Part shown: one piece after another, positions 56,658 to 64,000 of the stretch
How the letters are laid out: every line of letters starts with the position of its first letter
Position numbering within the stretch: position 1 is the stretch's first letter
Assembly: GCA_017308255.1 (NCBI GenBank)
Contig: JAFKFN010000013.1
Span: 1 to 64,000, forward strand
DNA length: 64,000 nucleotides
Source: Altererythrobacter sp.
GTDB lineage: Bacteria; Pseudomonadota; Alphaproteobacteria; Sphingomonadales; Sphingomonadaceae
Reading direction: 5' to 3'
Notes under the pieces: generated by a model
Told to the model about the DNA's origin: nothing
Databases searched by the model: none
Seen by the model: the letters and a program-made list of their open reading frames with translations, nothing else
Program-made: the position numbers and the translations under genes

Positions 56658-57878
56658 TCACTCGTCCACGCCTGTGGCGGATTCGAGCATAGCGCAAGAC
56701 GGCGCGCTGGCGTGCCCTTCTTCATCGACACCCAGCGCGCGCAGCATGGCTTGCAGCTTGGCGGAGGTTTCCTCGGCTTCCTCGGCCGGCACGGAGCCTT
56801 CGACGATGCCGGCCCCGGCATAGATGCGCACCTGCCGCCCGCTTACCTCCGCGCAGCGCAGCGAGACATACCATTCCCCGTCGCCCGCGCGATCCGTCCA
56901 GCCCACCGCGCCGGCATAAAAGCCCCGGTCATAGCCTTCGAGCGCGGGGATCAGCGCCAGCGAGCGGCCGCGCGGCGTGCCGCCCACCGCCGGGGTCGGG
57001 TGCAGCACGGCGGCCAGTTCCGCGGAGGACACGCCTTGCGGGTCTTTCAACTGCCCCTCTATCCGCGTGCCGAGGTGCCACATGGTCAATGTGGAGACGA
57101 GTTCGGGCTCTGGCGGGGCGACAAGCGCGCGGCAATAAGGCGCGAGGCCATCGAGAATGGCCTCCACCACCCAGCGATGTTCGCGCTGGTCCTTCTGGGA
57201 ATGCGCCAGGGTTTCCGCCGCCGCGCGGTCCGCGGCAGGATCGGCGCTGCGCCGGGCGGAACCCGCCAGCGGATGCGAGACGATCGCGGCGCCGGTCTTG
57301 GACACCAGAAGCTCGGGCGTGGCGCCGATCAAGTGGCGCGGCGCGCCCGTGGCCCCGGGGCCGATCGGCGTGAGGAACCGCACCGCGCCCGGATCGCCCA
57401 GCAGACGGCCGGACAGCGCCATGAGATCGACCGGCGGATCGGCTTCGAGCAGGACGCTGCGCGAAAGGACGATCTTGGTCAGCGGCTCCGCCTCGCCGCG
57501 CGAGGCGCGGATCAGGTCCAGCGCCTTCGCCACGGCCGCTTCGTAAGCGGCGCGGCTCGGCTGGGGGCTGACGCGCCAGCGGCGATCCTGGCGCGGCCCG
57601 GCGGCGGCGGGCGCCGGCGGCGCATCGGACACATGATCGGGCTGGAACAGGAAATCGTGGGCCGCCCGATCGAACGGCAAGGCGCCGGTGAGGAGACCCG
57701 GCGCGGACGGATCGTCCTCTTCGGCGAAGAACGCGCGCACGCGGCTCGCCAGCGTATCGGCCGGCCCGGCCCTGAGCCGCCGCCGCAGGCCGCTGGCGGC
57801 AAGCTGCCCACGGGGGCTGGCCAGCATGAACGTGCACGGCGTTGCCTGCCCAGCGCTCACCACGGCCGAATCCGGCAT
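56658..57878 (-). CDS. entC: Isochorismate synthase
   Basis: 406 aa from the ATG at 57878; a GTG at 57908 is an alternative. The chorismate-binding fold shows ALTKIVLSRSVLLEADPP-like text (PLTKIVLSRSV), HPLAGSARR and the C-terminal YAGAGIVEGSVP. It converts chorismate to isochorismate. First gene of the ent operon, behind a Fur-like box. Confidence 0.92.
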   Translation of the reverse strand: MPDSAVVSAGQATPCTFMLASPRGQLAASGLRRRLRAGPADTLASRVRAFFAEEDDPSAPGLLTGALPFDRAAHDFLFQPDHVSDAPPAPAAAGPRQDRRWRVSPQPSRAAYEAAVAKALDLIRASRGEAEPLTKIVLSRSVLLEADPPVDLMALSGRLLGDPGAVRFLTPIGPGATGAPRHLIGATPELLVSKTGAAIVSHPLAGSARRSADPAADRAAAETLAHSQKDQREHRWVVEAILDGLAPYCRALVAPPEPELVSTLTMWHLGTRIEGQLKDPQGVSSAELAAVLHPTPAVGGTPRGRSLALIPALEGYDRGFYAGAVGWTDRAGDGEWYVSLRCAEVSGRQVRIYAGAGIVEGSVPAEEAEETSAKLQAMLRALGVDEEGHASAPSCAMLESATGVDE

Positions 57879-57920
57879 GCTCTTCACTTCGCGCCTTTCC
57901 TGTCGCACCGGGCCTCTTGC

Positions 57921-57960
57921 ATTATGTGCGCCCCCTACTATCGGTTGATAGTGATTTTCA
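57921..57960 (-). promoter_or_regulatory. Fur-like box and -10 element upstream of entC
   Basis: TGATAGT-g-ATTTTCA (57946-57960) matches the 7-1-7 Fur core TGATAATnATTATCA at most positions and also reads TGA-N9-TCA, the iron-responsive box of RirA-type regulators. CATAAT lies on the minus strand at 57921-57926. The site fits iron repression of the ent operon. Confidence 0.55.
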
Positions 57961-58052
57961 ATCTCATGAATTGGCGCCTAGCCGAGAAAACATTCGCGTA
58001 AGATGACGGAAACATTAAATCCTACCCGGACACTGGAGGCGGCGGCGCGACC

Positions 58053-58730
58053 ATGAAGGTGCTGGTGGTCGAGGATGACCCGAGGACGCGTGCGTTCGTC
58101 GCCGGCGGCCTGCGCGAGCATGGTCATACGGTGGACGAGGCCGAAAGCGGCAGCGCCGGGCTCGAGCTTGCCTTGCTGGAAAAGTACGATGCGCTGATCG
58201 TGGACCGGATGCTGCCCCACTGCGCCGGGCTCGATCTGGTTCGCGCGGCACGCGCGCAAGGGATCGAGACGCCTTGCATCCTGCTCACCGCCATGGGCGC
58301 GGTGGAAGACCGGGTGGAGGGCCTGAACGCCGGCGCGGACGACTATCTGGTCAAGCCCTTCGCCTTCAGCGAGCTGCTCGCCCGGCTGAACGCGCTGGGC
58401 CGCCGGCCGCCGCTGGCTCCCCAGCCGGACAGCCTGCGCGTGGGGGATCTGGAGATGGACCCCGCCGCGCACCGCGTGACGCGCGCCGGCAAGGCGATCG
58501 AGCTGACCTCGCACGAATTCAGGCTGCTGGAATACCTGGTCCGCCGCGCCGGCCAGGTAGTGACCCGCACGATGCTGCTGGAAGCGCTGTGGGGCTTCCA
58601 CTTCGATCCGCGCACCAACATCGTCGATGCCCATATCAGCCGCTTGCGGGCCAAGGTCGACCGCGGCTTCGACACGGAGCTGATCCGTACCGTCCGGGGG
58701 GTCGGCTATGCCATTCGCGGCACGCCCTAG
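58053..58730 (+). CDS. OmpR-family response regulator
   Basis: 225 aa. Receiver domain with phospho-acceptor Asp51 (IVDRMLP), Thr79 and Lys101; winged-helix output domain (HEFRLLEYLVRRAGQVV, RTVRGVGYAIRG). It overlaps the kinase gene by 23 bases. It is divergent from entC across 170 bases, so it may affect ent expression or another target (inference). Confidence 0.93.
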   Translation: MKVLVVEDDPRTRAFVAGGLREHGHTVDEAESGSAGLELALLEKYDALIVDRMLPHCAGLDLVRAARAQGIETPCILLTAMGAVEDRVEGLNAGADDYLVKPFAFSELLARLNALGRRPPLAPQPDSLRVGDLEMDPAAHRVTRAGKAIELTSHEFRLLEYLVRRAGQVVTRTMLLEALWGFHFDPRTNIVDAHISRLRAKVDRGFDTELIRTVRGVGYAIRGTP

Positions 58731-60114
58731 GTCCCGCCTGCCGCGCCTGCTGTCGACCACCAGCCTGCGCCTGGCGCTGACTTTCTCGGCCATTTTCGGA
58801 CTCGGCGCGGCGCTGCTGGTCGCGGGGATCGACTATGGCCTGTTCCGCTTCGCGGAAACCGAAGTGCGCGAAGATCTCAACCATCAGATGAGCATCATGC
58901 GCAACGACGCCGAGCGGCTGGGCGGGGACGAGCTGATCGCCATGCTGGAATCCCAGGCGCGCAATCGCGATGCGCGGCGCTATCTGTTCCTGGTCGTGAC
59001 CCCGGACGGGCGGACTTTCTCCAACGGGCTGGCGCGCGGCGCGGTCAATGCCGAAGGCTTCCGCCACAACCTCCCCAGCAAGCCGCGCCCCGCGTGCTGG
59101 CCGGACCAGAAGCCCGACATGCTGGTGCTGAGCCACACGGCCGAGGACGGGACGCTGCTGGCCATCGGGCGCGACACCAAGCACCTGGACGAGCTGCGCG
59201 GCGGCATCCGCACGTTCGCGCTGTGGAGCGGGATGGGCGTGATCGCGCTGGCGATCCTGGCCGGGCTTGCGCTCGGCTATCAGTTCCTTCGCCGCCTGGC
59301 GGGAGTCAATCGCTCGGTCGAACGGATCATCTCGGGCGATGCTTCGCAGCGGCTTCCGGCCATCGGCCCCGGGCGCGAGTTCGACGATCTGGCCGCCAAT
59401 CTCAACCGGATGCTGGACCGGCAACAGGCGATGATGGATGCGCTCAAGACCGTATCCGAAGGCATCGCGCACGACCTGCGCACCCCGCTGGGGCGGCTGC
59501 GCAACCGGCTGGAGGAACTGGAGGGGAACGCCGCCGATCCGCGGAAGCGGCAGGCGGGGATCGAACTGGCGATGGAGGAAATCGACCAGATCACCGCGCT
59601 GTTCGATTCCCTGCTGGCGCTTTCTCAGCTCGAAAGCGGCCGGCCCGCTTCGCAATCCACCCCGCTCGACGCGGGCGACCTGATCGAGACGGTGGGCGAG
59701 ATCTATCGGCCGGCGATAGAGGACGCGGGGGGCACCTTGCGGATCCTCCCGGGGGACCGCGCCACCGGCCCGCTCACGGTGCATGGAACGGCAAGCCTGC
59801 TGACTCAGGCGCTCGCCAATCTGGTGGAGAATGCCATGGTCCATGCCGATGGGCGGCCCGATGTCACGCTGGAAGCGCGGCGGCGCGGCGACCGGGTGGT
59901 CTTCACCGTGGCCGACCGGGGGCCCGGCATTCCGGAAACGGAGCGTGAAAAGGTCCTCCGGCGGTTCTACCGCATGGATCGCAGCCGATCACGCCCCGGT
60001 TCCGGGCTGGGCCTGGCAATGGGCGCGGCGGTCGCCAGATGGCATGGCGGCGAACTCACGCTGTCGGACAACAGGCCCGGCCTGAGGGCGGAGCTGATCC
60101 TGCCGGCGCGGTGA
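58708..60114 (+). CDS. Membrane sensor histidine kinase
   Basis: 468 aa. TM1 (about 22-42), a periplasmic domain (about 43-170) with one Cys, TM2 (about 172-195), HAMP and the H-box EGIAHDLRTPLGRLRN with phospho-His255, then the ATPase with VENAMVHA and RPGSGLGLAMG. Pairs with the overlapping response regulator. The signal sensed is unknown. Confidence 0.92.
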   Translation: MPFAARPRSRLPRLLSTTSLRLALTFSAIFGLGAALLVAGIDYGLFRFAETEVREDLNHQMSIMRNDAERLGGDELIAMLESQARNRDARRYLFLVVTPDGRTFSNGLARGAVNAEGFRHNLPSKPRPACWPDQKPDMLVLSHTAEDGTLLAIGRDTKHLDELRGGIRTFALWSGMGVIALAILAGLALGYQFLRRLAGVNRSVERIISGDASQRLPAIGPGREFDDLAANLNRMLDRQQAMMDALKTVSEGIAHDLRTPLGRLRNRLEELEGNAADPRKRQAGIELAMEEIDQITALFDSLLALSQLESGRPASQSTPLDAGDLIETVGEIYRPAIEDAGGTLRILPGDRATGPLTVHGTASLLTQALANLVENAMVHADGRPDVTLEARRRGDRVVFTVADRGPGIPETEREKVLRRFYRMDRSRSRPGSGLGLAMGAAVARWHGGELTLSDNRPGLRAELILPAR

Positions 60115-60251
60115 GCGCCGGATTATCGCGCAATATCTGTGTCATATTGGCACGCAGGCCCGCAAAGGCGCCGGGGCGGCATTGATAGGGCAGCCCTTCG
60201 AGCGCAATTTGGGCGATCGGGATTTCTGCCGGGATTTTTAAGGGCCGCCTC

Positions 60252-60941
60252 ATGAAGAAGATGATCGTTGCCGCGCTGCTCGCCAGCGCGAGCGGGTTTG
60301 TTTCTACCCCGGCTTCGGCCGCACAGCAGATCATCAGCTTCGGCGGTGTGCTGGACTATGGCTCTGTCTGGGGCACGTCCCCCTTCGGTACGCCGGGCAC
60401 CCAGCTGGGCGGCAAGGCCTATTCGGTGGTCATGTCGTATGATCCGACGCTGTTCGCGAACACCGGCACCTGCGGCTCCGTGCCGTCCACCCAATGCAAT
60501 TTCACCTTCACCGCCGCGCGCCCGATGACGGCGGCCTTCACGGTCGACGGGGTGAGCCAGGAATACACCTGGACCAGCGGGGAGTTCTATCTGAGCGCCG
60601 GCGGCAACGACCAGTTCGGCTTCAACTTCGACGTGCCGGCCGGCAGCTTCTCCGGCTCGTTCGGGGATGGCAACTCGTTCTATCCGAACCAGGGCAGCGT
60701 CAACACGCCGATCTTTTCGGACTTCACCAATCTGGCGGTGACGGGCGGAACCTTCCAGTTCAATCCGAACGGCTTCGGCTTCGGCGATTCGCCCAGCACG
60801 CTGAGCGCCAGCTACACCGCCGGGACGACCGGCGCGGTGCCCGAACCGGCGACCTGGGCGATGATGATCCTCGGCCTCGGCCTCGTCGGCGGCGCGCTGC
60901 GCGCCCGGCGCCGGCAGGAAGCCGCCGTCACCTACGCCTGA
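60252..60941 (+). CDS. PEPxxWA-CTERM exported protein
   Basis: 229 aa. Signal peptide to PASAAQ, a Gly/Asn/Phe-rich beta domain, and a C-terminal sorting signal VPEPATWAMM with a TM helix and arginine cluster (RARRR). This is the sphingomonad PEP-CTERM variant sorted by exosortase. The function of the exported domain is unknown. No exosortase is in the window. Confidence 0.9.
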   Translation: MKKMIVAALLASASGFVSTPASAAQQIISFGGVLDYGSVWGTSPFGTPGTQLGGKAYSVVMSYDPTLFANTGTCGSVPSTQCNFTFTAARPMTAAFTVDGVSQEYTWTSGEFYLSAGGNDQFGFNFDVPAGSFSGSFGDGNSFYPNQGSVNTPIFSDFTNLAVTGGTFQFNPNGFGFGDSPSTLSASYTAGTTGAVPEPATWAMMILGLGLVGGALRARRRQEAAVTYA

Positions 60942-60962
60942 TCGGCCAGTACAGCTAAACGG

Positions 60963-60995
60963 AACGCCGCCGGCCCAAGGGCTGGCGGCGTTTTT
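60963..60995 (+). terminator. Terminator after the PEP-CTERM gene
   Basis: A 14-bp stem with one G-U pair (60963-60976 and 60979-60992), a 2-base apparent loop and a T-run at 60991-60995. Confidence 0.9.
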
Positions 60996-61021
60996 CGTGC
61001 GCAATGGGTTTCGTAGGCCGC

Positions 61022-61477
61022 TCAGCCGCGCCCGCGATAGGATGCGACGCCCTGATCCGGCAGCCACAGCCCTTCCGGCGGCGCGCCACTTTGCCAGAAC
61101 ACGTCGATCGGGATGCCGCCGCGCGGATACCAATAGCCGCCGATGCGCAGCCAGCGGGGCTGCATCTCGGAAAACAGCCGCTGGCCGATGCCCACGGTCA
61201 CATCCTCGTGAAAACCGCCATGGTTGCGGAAAGCGCCGAGGAACAGCTTGAGGCTCTTGGATTCGACGATCGTTTCGCCCGGCGCATAATCGATCACCAA
61301 GTGCGCGAAATCCGGCTGGCCGGTGATCGGGCACAGCGAAGTGAACTCCGGCGCGGCGAAGCGGACAAGGTAAAGCGTGCCCGCGCGCGGATTGGGGACA
61401 TAGTCCAGCTCGGCCGCTTCGGGGCTGGCCGGAAGCTCGGCCGCACGGCCAAGGACACGGGGGGTTTGCTCGCTCAT
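61022..61477 (-). CDS. queF: NADPH-dependent 7-cyano-7-deazaguanine reductase
   Basis: 151 aa, the short (unimodular) QueF. Catalytic Cys49 and Asp56 in [11 protein letters not shown] and the NADPH-related ESKSLKLFL. It reduces preQ0 to preQ1 for queuosine. The ATG at 61477 (MSEQTPRV) fits the family. It pairs functionally with the precursor transporter at 30242-30982. Confidence 0.94.
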   Translation of the reverse strand: MSEQTPRVLGRAAELPASPEAAELDYVPNPRAGTLYLVRFAAPEFTSLCPITGQPDFAHLVIDYAPGETIVESKSLKLFLGAFRNHGGFHEDVTVGIGQRLFSEMQPRWLRIGGYWYPRGGIPIDVFWQSGAPPEGLWLPDQGVASYRGRG

Positions 61478-61584
61478 CGCGCGGCGCTCTTGCCGCGAAC
61501 GCGGCGCGGGCACAAGCGGGCGCTTTGCCCCATGCAGTTCACCGGCTATTCAGCACGCCCGGCCATGCCCCCCGCGTGACAGAC

Positions 61585-62673
61585 ATGCGTTTGCCCACCT
61601 TTGCCCTGATCGCCGCCGTTGCGCTGGCGCCGCCGCTGGCCGCCGCGCCGCCATCGGCGCGCGACTTCCGCCTGCCGCCGGAATCCTCGGCGCAGACGCC
61701 CTCGCCCGACAGGCAAGGCCCGGTGGCCCCTGACGTGCCGGAATCCCGCCGCGCCGCGCCCACGCCAACGCCGACCCCACGCGCGACTTCGTCGCCGGTG
61801 GCGCCCCCTGTCGCCGTGCCGCCCATCGTGGTGCCCCCTGCGGCCAGCGCGACGCCGGTCGAGGAACCGCGCGCCGCACCGGTCCGCCGCGCGCCCAGTC
61901 CGACGCCAACGGTGGCCGTGCCCACAGAGCCGACGGAACCGGCTCCAGACCAGTCGGCACCGGCCCCTTCCCCCGCGCCCTCACCCATGGCCCCTGTGGC
62001 GCAGCCGACGCCCGCAGCGGAAGGCGGCCATTCATGGCCCTGGGTCCTGGGCGCCCTGCTGCTGCTTGCCGGCGCGGGCTTCGCCGCCTGGGCGCGGATG
62101 CGCGGACGGGCCGGCGCGCGCGAAACGGCAGCCCCTGAGATCGAACGGCCGCGCGTGGGGCCGCAGGCGCACGCCCCTGTCCCGTCGCCCGGTGAGCCGT
62201 TGCATGTGACGCTGGAACCGCTGCGCCTGAGCCTGACGCTGATGAACGCCGCGCTGGCGTGGCGGCTCGAAGTGGCCAATCGCGGGGATCGGCCGCTGAT
62301 CGGCCTGACCATCGGCGCGGACATGATTTCCGCCCACGCCTCCCTGACTCGGGAAGAGCAGCTTTCCGGCCCGCAAGACCAACAGGGAAGCGCCGCCCTG
62401 CCCGCGCAGCGGATCGAGCGGCTGGAGCCGGGCGAAAGCCGCGTGGTGGAAGGGGAGTTCCGCCTGCCGCTGGCCCGGATCGTGCCGATCCGCCAGGGCA
62501 ACATGGCCCTGCTGCTCCCCCTGGCGCGCTTTCGGGTAGAGGCGGAGGGCGCGCGGCCGCTGGTGCGCACGTTCGCCGTGGGCCAGCCGGGCAACGGCGC
62601 CGCGTTGCAGCCCTTCCGCCTTGACCAGGGACCGCGTATCTACCCCCAGTTGGTGCAGCGCGCCTTCACTTAG
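61585..62673 (+). CDS. Proline-rich single-TM exported protein
   Basis: 362 aa. Signal peptide (to about residue 21), a long Pro/Ala/Thr-rich region (about 25-145), one TM (WPWVLGALLLLAGAGFAAWA, about 151-170) and a C-terminal beta-rich domain. A GTG nine bases upstream of the ATG is an alternative start. The C-terminal part contains regular EPL/RLxL patterns suggestive of an Ig-like fold. The function is unknown. Confidence 0.7.
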   Translation: MRLPTFALIAAVALAPPLAAAPPSARDFRLPPESSAQTPSPDRQGPVAPDVPESRRAAPTPTPTPRATSSPVAPPVAVPPIVVPPAASATPVEEPRAAPVRRAPSPTPTVAVPTEPTEPAPDQSAPAPSPAPSPMAPVAQPTPAAEGGHSWPWVLGALLLLAGAGFAAWARMRGRAGARETAAPEIERPRVGPQAHAPVPSPGEPLHVTLEPLRLSLTLMNAALAWRLEVANRGDRPLIGLTIGADMISAHASLTREEQLSGPQDQQGSAALPAQRIERLEPGESRVVEGEFRLPLARIVPIRQGNMALLLPLARFRVEAEGARPLVRTFAVGQPGNGAALQPFRLDQGPRIYPQLVQRAFT

Positions 62674-62710
62674 GTTTACCGGACGGGCAGCGAGGGATAG
62701 GCGGAAGGTC

Positions 62711-63556
62711 ATGGACGATCTCATCTCAACGCAGGAGTTGGCGCGGCGGCTGGGCGAGCCGGGGCTGGTTGTCATCGATGCCTCGGCACATCTGCCCGAT
62801 GCCGGGCGCGATGCCCGCGCCGAATTCGCCATGGGGCACGTCCCCGGCGCGCGGTTCCTCGATCTCGAGAGCCTGAAGGACGCCGACAGTGCGGTTCCCG
62901 CCGCCCTGCCGACCGCCGCCCAGTTCGCCGCGCGCATGGCGGAAATCGGGGTGAACGACGGCGACCGCGTGGTGATCTATGATGATAGCGCGGTAAAAAC
63001 CTCGGCGCGCGCCTGGTTCATTTTCCGCATGCACGGCTTTCGCGACGTGGCTCTGCTCGACGGCGGGCTTGGCAAATGGCGTGCGGAGGGCCGCGCTCTC
63101 GAACAGGGCGCGGCGGAGGGCGGCGCTGGCCATGTGACTCCCTCCGCCGGGCCGGGCACGGTGCGCGACAAGGCGGAGATGCTGGCCAACCTCGCCAGCG
63201 GCGCGGAACAAGTGCTCGACGCGCGCGGCGCCGGGCGCTTCACCGGCGCGGAGCCGGAAATCCGCCCCGGCATGGCCAGCGGGCATATCCCCGGCTCGCG
63301 CAATATGCCGTTCGGGCAAGTATTGAATGCCGATGGCACCTTCAAGGATGCCGCAGGCCTGCGCGCCGCGTTCGAAAGCGCGGGGATCGCCCTCGACAAG
63401 CCGGTTACGACGACTTGCGGCAGCGGGGTGACGGCCTCGGTACTGCTGTTCGCCATGCACCTGCTCGGCAAGGACGACGTGGCGCTTTACGACGGAAGCT
63501 GGAGCGAATGGGGCGCCGATCCGGAAACCCCCAAGGCAACGGGGCCGGCCGAATGA
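62711..63556 (+). CDS. sseA: 3-mercaptopyruvate sulfurtransferase
   Basis: 281 aa with two rhodanese domains; the catalytic Cys236 is in CGSGVTA, the loop typical of mercaptopyruvate sulfurtransferases rather than thiosulfate ones. It transfers sulfur from 3-mercaptopyruvate to thiophilic acceptors. It lies 37 bases before a metC-like gene on the same strand, consistent with sulfur amino acid metabolism. Confidence 0.93.
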   Translation: MDDLISTQELARRLGEPGLVVIDASAHLPDAGRDARAEFAMGHVPGARFLDLESLKDADSAVPAALPTAAQFAARMAEIGVNDGDRVVIYDDSAVKTSARAWFIFRMHGFRDVALLDGGLGKWRAEGRALEQGAAEGGAGHVTPSAGPGTVRDKAEMLANLASGAEQVLDARGAGRFTGAEPEIRPGMASGHIPGSRNMPFGQVLNADGTFKDAAGLRAAFESAGIALDKPVTTTCGSGVTASVLLFAMHLLGKDDVALYDGSWSEWGADPETPKATGPAE

Positions 63557-63593
63557 AGGCCACACCCCGCCCGCCCCGCGCGGAGGCGGGTGA

Positions 63594-64000
63594 ATGAGCG
63601 GACAGGCGGATCGCAAGCGCGCCACCCGCGTGGTGGAAGCCGGCCGGCGCAAGGAATGGACCGGCGCGGCGGTCAACCCGCCGGTGTGGCGCGGCAGCAC
63701 CCATCTCTACGCCGACAGCGCGGATCTCGCGCGCGGGCGGCCCAATGAGGACGGGCATTTCTACTACGGCCGGCGCGGCGCCCCCACGCAATGGGCATTG
63801 GCCGAAGCGCTAACGGAGCTGGAACCGGGGGCGCACGGCACCCTGCTTTATCCCAGCGGAGTGGCCGCGATCGCCGGGGCGCTGCTGGGCGTGCTGGAAA
63901 GCGGCGACGTGCTGCTGATGACCGACAATGCCTATGAGCCGAGCCGGGCCATGGCGAAGAACCTGCTGGCGCCGCTGGGGATCGAGACGCGGTTCTTCGA
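63594..64000 (+). CDS. metC: Cystathionine beta-lyase (5' part)
   Basis: The gene runs off the right edge; 135 codons are present. GGAGG precedes the ATG. Text such as PPVWRGSTHLY and YGRRGAPTQWALAEALTELE is typical of MetC in the Cys/Met PLP-dependent family. The PLP lysine lies beyond the window. It cleaves cystathionine to homocysteine, pyruvate and ammonia. It is probably co-transcribed with sseA. Confidence 0.9.
   Translation, partial: MSGQADRKRATRVVEAGRRKEWTGAAVNPPVWRGSTHLYADSADLARGRPNEDGHFYYGRRGAPTQWALAEALTELEPGAHGTLLYPSGVAAIAGALLGVLESGDVLLMTDNAYEPSRAMAKNLLAPLGIETRFF

Overview
The window is a GC-rich chromosomal segment from an alphaproteobacterium, most likely a sphingomonad (Sphingomonadales). 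The basis is the rimP-nusA-ylxR-infB-rbfA-truB-rpsO-pnp cluster, the grxD-bolA-DUF1476 order, a PEPxxWA-CTERM exported protein, two large TonB-dependent receptors and third-codon-position GC bias. No rRNA, CRISPR array or intact transposon was seen. There are two tRNA genes (Arg-TCT, Thr-TGT).

Layout. 1-7.1 kb: a broken gene end, an aromatic-acid-type MFS transporter, a secreted DUF4168-like protein, two SDR oxidoreductases, a TonB receptor and a lipoprotein. 7.2-18.6 kb: the translation/RNA cluster on the minus strand (rimP, nusA, ylxR, infB, rbfA, truB, rpsO, pnp). An M50 protease gene and a DUF2239 gene sit between rbfA and truB, and an unannotated 33-aa hydrophobic peptide locus sits between infB and rbfA. 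19.3-23.7 kb: a phage-shock (psp) locus: pspF (minus) facing a sigma-54 promoter, a 51-aa membrane protein, pspA, pspB, pspC and five further small TM/coiled-coil proteins. 23.7-28.4 kb: sufE, leuC, an IS21-like end relic, grxD, bolA, DUF1476, leuD and a DNA glycosylase. 28.7-43.3 kb: housekeeping and accessory genes (mscS-type channel, yhhQ, a second PspC-domain pair behind its own sigma-54-like promoter, recF, a TonB receptor, a glycosyltransferase, padR, rarA and others). 41.7-57.9 kb: iron acquisition, with cytochrome b561, a siderophore-type esterase, a binding protein, a beta-propeller, an ABC ATPase and permease, and a catecholate biosynthesis operon (entC-entE-entB-ArCP-entF-entA) with a Fur-like box. 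58.0-64.0 kb: a two-component pair, a PEP-CTERM protein, queF, a proline-rich membrane protein, a sulfurtransferase and the start of metC.

How the genes work together. The ent operon should make 2,3-dihydroxybenzoate (EntC, EntB, EntA), activate it (EntE) onto a stand-alone aryl carrier protein, and join it to serine on the C-A-T-TE NRPS EntF. The neighbouring esterase, binding protein, permease and ATPase would take the ferric siderophore in and release iron. PspF probably drives both the psp operon and the distant PspC-domain pair.

The most notable unexplained signal is at about 12.76-13.12 kb. A 33-aa hydrophobic peptide gene has a predicted mRNA 5' end complementary to two identical hairpin loops near its 3' end, and a well-formed promoter reads back toward it from the other strand. 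This is the architecture of a type I toxin-antitoxin locus.
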